In this document: positions 58,546-64,000 of the stretch, one piece after another
Layout of the letters: each line of letters starts with the position of its first letter
Numbering within the stretch: the first letter of the stretch is position 1
Assembly (NCBI RefSeq): GCF_026151205.1
Contig: NC_087072.1
Coordinates: forward strand, 18,708,103-18,772,102
Direction of reading: 5' to 3'
Length of the DNA stretch: 64,000 nt
Source: Bolinopsis microptera
Lineage: Eukaryota > Ctenophora > Tentaculata > Lobata > Bolinopsidae
Translations under genes and position numbers: made by a program
The notes under the pieces: generated by a model
What the model was told of the DNA's origin: nothing
What the model saw: only the letters and a program-made list of their open reading frames with translations
Databases searched by the model: none

Positions 58546-59075
58546 AGACAAGTTTCCCTCTCTGCATGTTCACTCTTTTCCTTACCCTTACGGACAGTGT
58601 TGCTGAATTTTTACGAACAATTCATCCAGTTTTTGGTCAACGGACGGCAAATGAAAACAAATAGCTACTTCAAAACGCATAAGGAGCGCGCCGTGTCTCG
58701 TTTCTATGGGTTGTCATGGCAACGCCGGAAATTAATATGTAAAGTCTATTTTTCAGCATTATAAACTAGCAATGGAATGCGCGCGTGTCATAACTATTTT
58801 CTGGTCATAATTTTGTTTAAAAACTTGTTTCGAAACTATTGTCTTTTTAAATGGTCCTGCTAGACAGTCTCTTATGTTTCATTTTATTCATTCACTTTGT
58901 ATATTTGTTATAAATGCTGTTTTCGAATGAAACTGTACAATATTTGATGTATAAAGTGTGCAAGTAGACTTACAAAACAATTGAGTCCTCTCTTTTGAAT
59001 TATACAATTATCGATTATCAATAAAAACAAATAAGCGAAATACACAAACAATTAATTAACAACATATAAATACAG

Positions 59076-62000
59076 TTATTGAACGCTCTCCTTTGGTTGA
59101 GCAGGAATCTCAGGTTCTGCTGCCTGGGCTGTTAGTACTGGAACAGTCCGCTCTTCTGGCGCTACAGAAGATGTCGGCCGTTCTATTGCTACATTCGTCA
59201 CTTCGATAATCTCAGACGGCATCGGTTGTTTTCCGACGTTGTCCCCTTCTAGCTCTTCGTAGTTATCTACGAACAGACGGTGTATGATTATTTCGACAAT
59301 TGAATTGTATGACGGAAAATAGCAAAGTGTTGTTATTAAACCTAATAAGATACTTACCTATTTCGGGTAGCAAAGTATCTGCGGTGACGTATAGAGCTCC
59401 TATACCCAGAATAAAAGTAGCATAAATCCACCAGGCGGCTTTAAAACCAGCGTGAGTGATGAATTCTCCCGCTAGAATGGCACTCAGGAAGTGTCCAAGT
59501 TGAAAATGTAGGCCACCAAGCAGACCAAGTGTAGTTGCCTGAAAAATTAAAATGAGTTTCTAAAAATTTTCTGTACAAGTGTATCATATATATGCTTATG
59601 TCTTTCAAAATGCAGAATTCAAGCCAGGAAGATGTAAAATACAACTGTCTAGAGCCCTGTCTGTCAAACCTGATGTTTCTGCGGAGTTACTTGACAAACG
59701 TAGCTAGCAGCTGCTGACCACATCAGAGCTAATGTAACTCCATTTCCAATCTCTAACGGAACTATCAACCACGGTTTTGATATGATCGAATAGGACAAGA
59801 ACCTGTTGATAGATTAAGTACCTTACTCGGGATTATTATGACCGGGATAAAGTGGCGGGTTTAGGGTAATTTCGCCATATTTTTCCCGAACCACATTTTC
59901 ACCGGTCGTTAATAAACCCGCCGACTCAGCTTTTAGGGTTCCCAAGGGGTATGGGTGCTCATATTTTAATGGTTGTCTTATATTCACTAAAGAAGACTAT
60001 TGGGACACTTGTTGTAGGTTTTTCGACTTCATTTGGCTAAAATTGCAAAAAATTCACCTTTTTGCCCAATTCTTGTCATATATCCTTATTGTCAAAGTTG
60101 ATTTAAATAGGCCAATTTTTAATTTCTTAGGTATTGAATATCTCTACATAATGAAATAGGACTCAAAGTAAAAGTAACAGTTAAATTAAAACTCGAATTA
60201 ATTAAAACGGTCAATAACATGAATCAGTTTCATCAGTCATTTATTCATAATTCTAAACAATGTGAACGATGCATTCTTTCGAAGATTTTCTACAAATTGA
60301 GTCATAATGGTTATTTGATACACGTAAACATGTAATGCTAATTCAAAACAACGAATTTGCTAGAGTCTACTTTCAACAATTATTGATAATTCGACTTGTT
60401 TCACAAGTTTTAGCAATGCGAAAATTTCTGAACCTGCTTATCTCTAATAAGGAAATTTACATCTGAGACAAAATTTTCGAATCTAAAATTGAAAGGTTGG
60501 ACACCGGTAAAATGGCGACCGGGAAAATGTGGTGGGTTTTGAGCAATTTCGCCATATTTTTCCCGAACCATATTTTAACCGGTCGTTAATAAACCCGTCG
60601 TAATAATCCCGAGTAAGGTAAGCAAAAATAATTCAAACTCTATTTTATCAGATTACGCGTTTCCTACTATACCAGTGCAACACCATTTTGACTTTAACAA
60701 TCAACATATGATAAATACAAATGATATAATAATAAAAGTACCGTTTACCTAAAAGCATAGACAATACAAGCGCTGGCAATCAGTCGAGTGTGACCGAATG
60801 TCTTGATCGCGTATTCTCCAAAGAAGAAGAATGGAATTTCACTGAGATGTTCAGTTAGGACAACTATACCCATACAGATGTGGGATCCGTCTATATCTTC
60901 TATATACCTGAACAAGACTCATGAGTCATAAACAGATAAACGTATAAACGCACGCCAACAGTGTATCCAGTATCATAATGTTATCATACATAGCATAGTT
61001 ATTTTTTTCCCACGTGATCAACCAGATATGTTATGTAGTATTATTAAGCATTTATAAAAATGATATTTCATACTACAGTAAAACCCCGATTTACCGTGCC
61101 CCGATTTACCGCGGCAATTTCCTTCCCCAAAATAGGGCTTAACATGCACAGCCACAATGTATACCAACAAAACCCCGATTTACCACAAACCCCGATTGAC
61201 CGCGGCTGTTTCCTTTCCCTCAAACTAAATCGGGGTTTTACTATATTTAGAAAGATGTTATACCATAGAAGGAAGTTCTGTATCATGTTGTGGCACATTC
61301 CCAGACAGAAAACGGTCCCCAGCAGTGTCAGCAGCCTCTTGTTCTTTAGTATCGGTATCTTGGGAGGTGAGGGGATAAGCGGACTGCCTTCCTCCTCCAT
61401 CTGGATGAAGAGAACAGCCACCACACTCACCAGAGAGGAAGCTATGGTGAAGTAAAATGAGGGTCGGTAGTCAGGGGTCAAGATAACGTCTGATTTAGTG
61501 AGGATGTAGTCCTTTACGAACACTCCCACTATTAGTGCAGCTATACCGTACCTAGTGCAGTGAGATGGTATATGAACAATGAACATGTCCATGTAAAATG
61601 TAAATTTACAGAGCTGAGCAAAGAAAACAAATGCTCGTAATATTCCGATATTCATTGTAGTTTTACTGACGACCTAAGTTTTGAAAGTATCTTTAAATTG
61701 GGCAAATATCTTACCCTAAGCTGCCAACACTTCTGAATCGCCCATAAGTATTGTGATCTCTAGGAATGATCCTAAAGACAATGTCGTCTAGTAGAGGAGC
61801 TGAAGCACTCCCAAAAAAGGACCAAACTGACACCGTAACCAGAGACAGAGCAAATGTCTGCATTGTCGTTCCACCCGTAGGTTCAATTATCTGAGCTACT
61901 TCTGCTTTCGTCCCGTTGTCGCCTAAAGAACATTCGGTTGCAGCACTAGCTGTTAGTTAATAGTTTGGTTGTTTTTTGTAGCTTTGACTAAATTTGACTA

Positions 62001-63912
62001 AAACCCATAATCATGGGTAGAGTGGCCCGCTGCCAGTGTCTCTCTTTCCCAAACAAAAGGAAATGATATTAATTTGAATAACCGTCCGCAAATGCAAAAT
62101 GATACTGAGAATGAAATCGGTCGCTCGCTTTTCTCAAAATTTCAGATCTCTAACTCAATTTTAACATGGTTTTTAAAGCATATGAATATGGCGATTTTGA
62201 ATTTTTTACCGGTAATAAAAAATTCCTTTTTTACCCTCTAGAATAATAACATTAACAATTTGACAATATTTTAATTCAAATTCCACTCAATTTCACTCTG
62301 ATAGTGTGTAGTGATAAAATTTAGAAATTGATCGAATATCCGGCTATAATAGTAAGTAGTTTAGAAGGTGCTTGGCCGTATATCATAACAATGATTTCGG
62401 CTCTTCATGATTTATTGATAGCATGATTAGGGTAGCATTAAACGTAGAGAAAAGTGTATTCTAGGGAAAAAGCCTAGGGGGGGGGGGTGGGGGGTCAGGC
62501 CATGATTACGTAATATCGCTGTCAGGAGAGGGGGTTGTGTCTTGATTACGGTTGTTTACGGAGGGGGGGGGGGGGGGGGGATTGCTTAAATTTGGATTAC
62601 GTAATACGAGAACGACCCCTAATAGTAATATCGTATAACAGTGCTGGCGCGTATTTTGCGCAAATTCCTGAAAAACCTCCACATAACTATTTATTATTCC
62701 TGTAATCTTTGACATTGAATTAGAATTGTTTGAACTTAAAATATGCCTGCTGAACTACTTTCGGTGGGTCTTAATGCCTGAAAAACAGTAAAGGGGGTAT
62801 ACTAGTATAACTATAGGGGGTAAATAGTATAGTGAGTATAATGGCGACGATCGTGGTTGCCAGCATTGTGATAAAAATTAAGAAAGTAAAAAATGAATAA
62901 ATCTCAAATCACGATGTGGCACAACTCAACTTGACGATTGTGACCAATGAAATGTTTTGGTAGATCAGCTTAATTTTAATTCCCATACCAATTGGTCCAG
63001 TAAGAGAAGCGTATCCTTTAGCACTATTCTTACTACACTCCCCCATCTTGCCGATACCTGTATCCTCCCCTTCGTAACACTTGGCTGTCCCATTCAGGAT
63101 GTCCACTACGTTTCCTGCTTGATCAGTCACCTGGGAATTGTTCATTGATTCTGTCCACAAAATAATATTTACAAATTATGTTAAGATTATATCAGTGTAA
63201 AATGGATTCAGTGAGTTATAAAGAGTTTCATCAGCACTGGCAATGATAATCACGTTTTTTATCCATACCTTGACTAAACTGGTGACCTCCATGCTCTTGA
63301 AGACAGCGTTCGGTGGGATGATAGTCATGCACGCAGCAAATAGGGTCCATGACAAGATGGAGAGGATGAACACTGCTTTCCTTTTCTGAACAGACACAAA
63401 ATATTAAAATTATACACATCTATCTAACTTTCGTGGCTATGTTACGAACAGTGAACAGTTCAAAATCGTCGGAACTTCTAATATTAATCCAAAAAAGCAG
63501 TCATGAACAAACCTGGAATTTATCAGCAAAAGCGCCCCAGAATATACAACTAACTCCACCGATGAGACTTTTCAGGGCGATTACAAATCCGGTCTGCTCA
63601 GCTGATAGTCCTATACTTCTGTAAAACACTGGCAGGTACGGCAGTAGCGAACCTGGGAGATTGGATCGTGATAACTTTCTTCTCGACCTAATATATACGT
63701 ACAGATTGTGAGAATCGAAAAAGGGAAAAGAAAAGATGTTTGGGTGGAAGGTGGATAAATTACTGTTTAAGAAAACTCAACTAACCAATTGTGGACCAAA
63801 CGGTGAAGTTAAGAATAAGACACAGACATAGCTCCCGATTGTTGATGTGTAATCTGTTGTTAGAGTACCATCCAGTTACCGCTCCTAACCTGCGGTAGCG
63901 TGGTTTCAGTAT
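59076..63912 (-). CDS. MFSD6-like transporter (MFS_1_like family), 10 exons found, 5' end uncertain
   Basis: Exons: (63912)-63786 tentative, 63652-63513, 63385-63269, 63130-62989, 61922-61715, 61551-61264, 60907-60749, 59802-59670, 59538-59358, 59266-59076. All junctions are GT-AG with matching phases; the nine firm exons give 519 residues. The start reads GSLLPYLPVFYRSIGLSAEQ then TGFV ... WGAFADKFQ (TM1-2 of MFSD6). A Cys/Asn-rich luminal loop follows. Later blocks are FFGSASAPLLDDIVFRII, GSLGYGIAALIVGVFV, YIEDIDGSHICMGIVVLTEH (YLEELGGS..LMGL pattern), EIPFFFFGEYAIKTFGHTRL, KPWLIVPLEIGNGVTLALMW and the QATTLGLLGGLHFQLGHFLS signature. The cytoplasmic tail is Pro/Glu-rich. Substrate unknown. 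Two MITEs lie in its introns. A start codon was not found; it may lie beyond the window. Confidence 0.85.
59821..60618. mobile_element. 798-bp MITE, TA target site, in MFSD6-like intron
   Basis: Ends CCTTACTCGGGATTATTA and its perfect complement; TA on both sides (59819-59820, 60619-60620) fits a Tc1/mariner-type element. Inside each end lies the same 55-60-bp block in direct orientation (ATTTCGCCATATTTTTCCCG ... ACCGGTCGTTAATAAACCCG, near 59871 and 60549). It begins 18 bases upstream of the acceptor of the 59802 exon. Confidence 0.8.
61076..61243. mobile_element. 168-bp pogo/Tigger-like MITE in MFSD6-like intron
   Basis: Starts CAGTAAAACCCCGATTTACC and ends with AAATCGGGGTTTTACTA, flanked by TA (61074-61075 and 61244-61245). 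The CAG start and TA duplication fit the pogo/Tigger group. Internal repeats of CCCCGATTTACC are present. Its antisense frame extends the neighbouring exon artificially. Confidence 0.75.
61923..62988. other. long intron of the MFSD6-like gene
   Basis: No exon recognised between 61922 and 62989. Contains poly-G tracts at about 62476-62487 and 62563-62580, each near an ATTACGTAAT-type palindrome. Confidence 0.55.
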
Positions 63913-64000
63913 CTACAGTATCATCAAAATAAATGTTTGAGTTTCAAGTACTAGAAGTTGCTTGCACTGCTAGGAGTTACATTTTGCTTCTGTGAAGCTT

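Noticed and set aside
61068-61263. Extension of the MFSD6-like exon into 61068
   Set aside because: The open frame runs into the pogo-like MITE; the GT donor after 61264 matches the phase of the next exon.
62476-62580. Poly-G tracts as ends of a MITE like that at 24103
   Set aside because: No inverted orientation (both tracts are G on the same strand) and no target duplication was found.

Overview
The window is animal (metazoan) nuclear DNA. It has GT-AG introns, an NME5-type ciliary gene, GSK3, two 12-TM transporters, LDLa-bearing GPCRs, and a heavy load of animal-type transposable elements (Penelope-like, CR1/L2-group LINE, hAT, MULE, TTAA and TA foldback elements). The species cannot be named from sequence alone. 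The mix of LDLa receptors without leucine-rich repeats, GIY-YIG Penelope elements and short AT-rich introns suggests a marine invertebrate, perhaps non-bilaterian; that is inference.

Layout. (1) 2.3-3.5 kb: a single-exon GSK3 on the minus strand. (2) 3.8-12.6 kb: transposon graveyard with a frameshifted MULE relic, an intact 2.2 kb TIR element without ORFs (element A), two LINE C-terminal relics and a 2.1 kb retroposon with an 11-bp target duplication. (3) 12.7-25.8 kb: a long GA microsatellite, then a Penelope-like element split by nested insertions: a hAT with an internal 256-bp satellite, a short retroposon, a CR1/L2-like LINE that itself carries a 2 kb TIR element (element B) in codon 9 of ORF2, and a 479-bp MITE. 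Removing each insert with one target copy restores the interrupted reading frame in the hAT, element B and MITE cases. (4) 26.0-28.9 kb: a 10-exon SVOP/SV2-like transporter, minus strand. (5) 30.0-58.5 kb: NME5 on the plus strand, exons 1-4 at 30 kb and exons 5-6 at 58 kb, with phase-compatible ends and a total of 211 codons. The 27.3 kb intron between them holds three tandem five-exon genes on the opposite strand for LDLa-GPCRs (GRL101/relaxin-receptor-like 7TM), a second hAT just upstream of receptor 2, and a TTAA foldback element in intron 1 of receptors 1 and 3. (6) 59.1-64.0 kb: a MFSD6-like transporter on the minus strand, with two MITEs in its introns; its 5' end is uncertain or outside the window.

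The main discoveries are the NME5 host gene with nested receptor array, the Penelope element with nested insertions, and a pair of elements (A and B) with the same architecture: TIR beginning GGRCAC, 4-bp target duplication, about 2 kb, no coding capacity, and filled with copies of an element-specific 13-20-bp motif.
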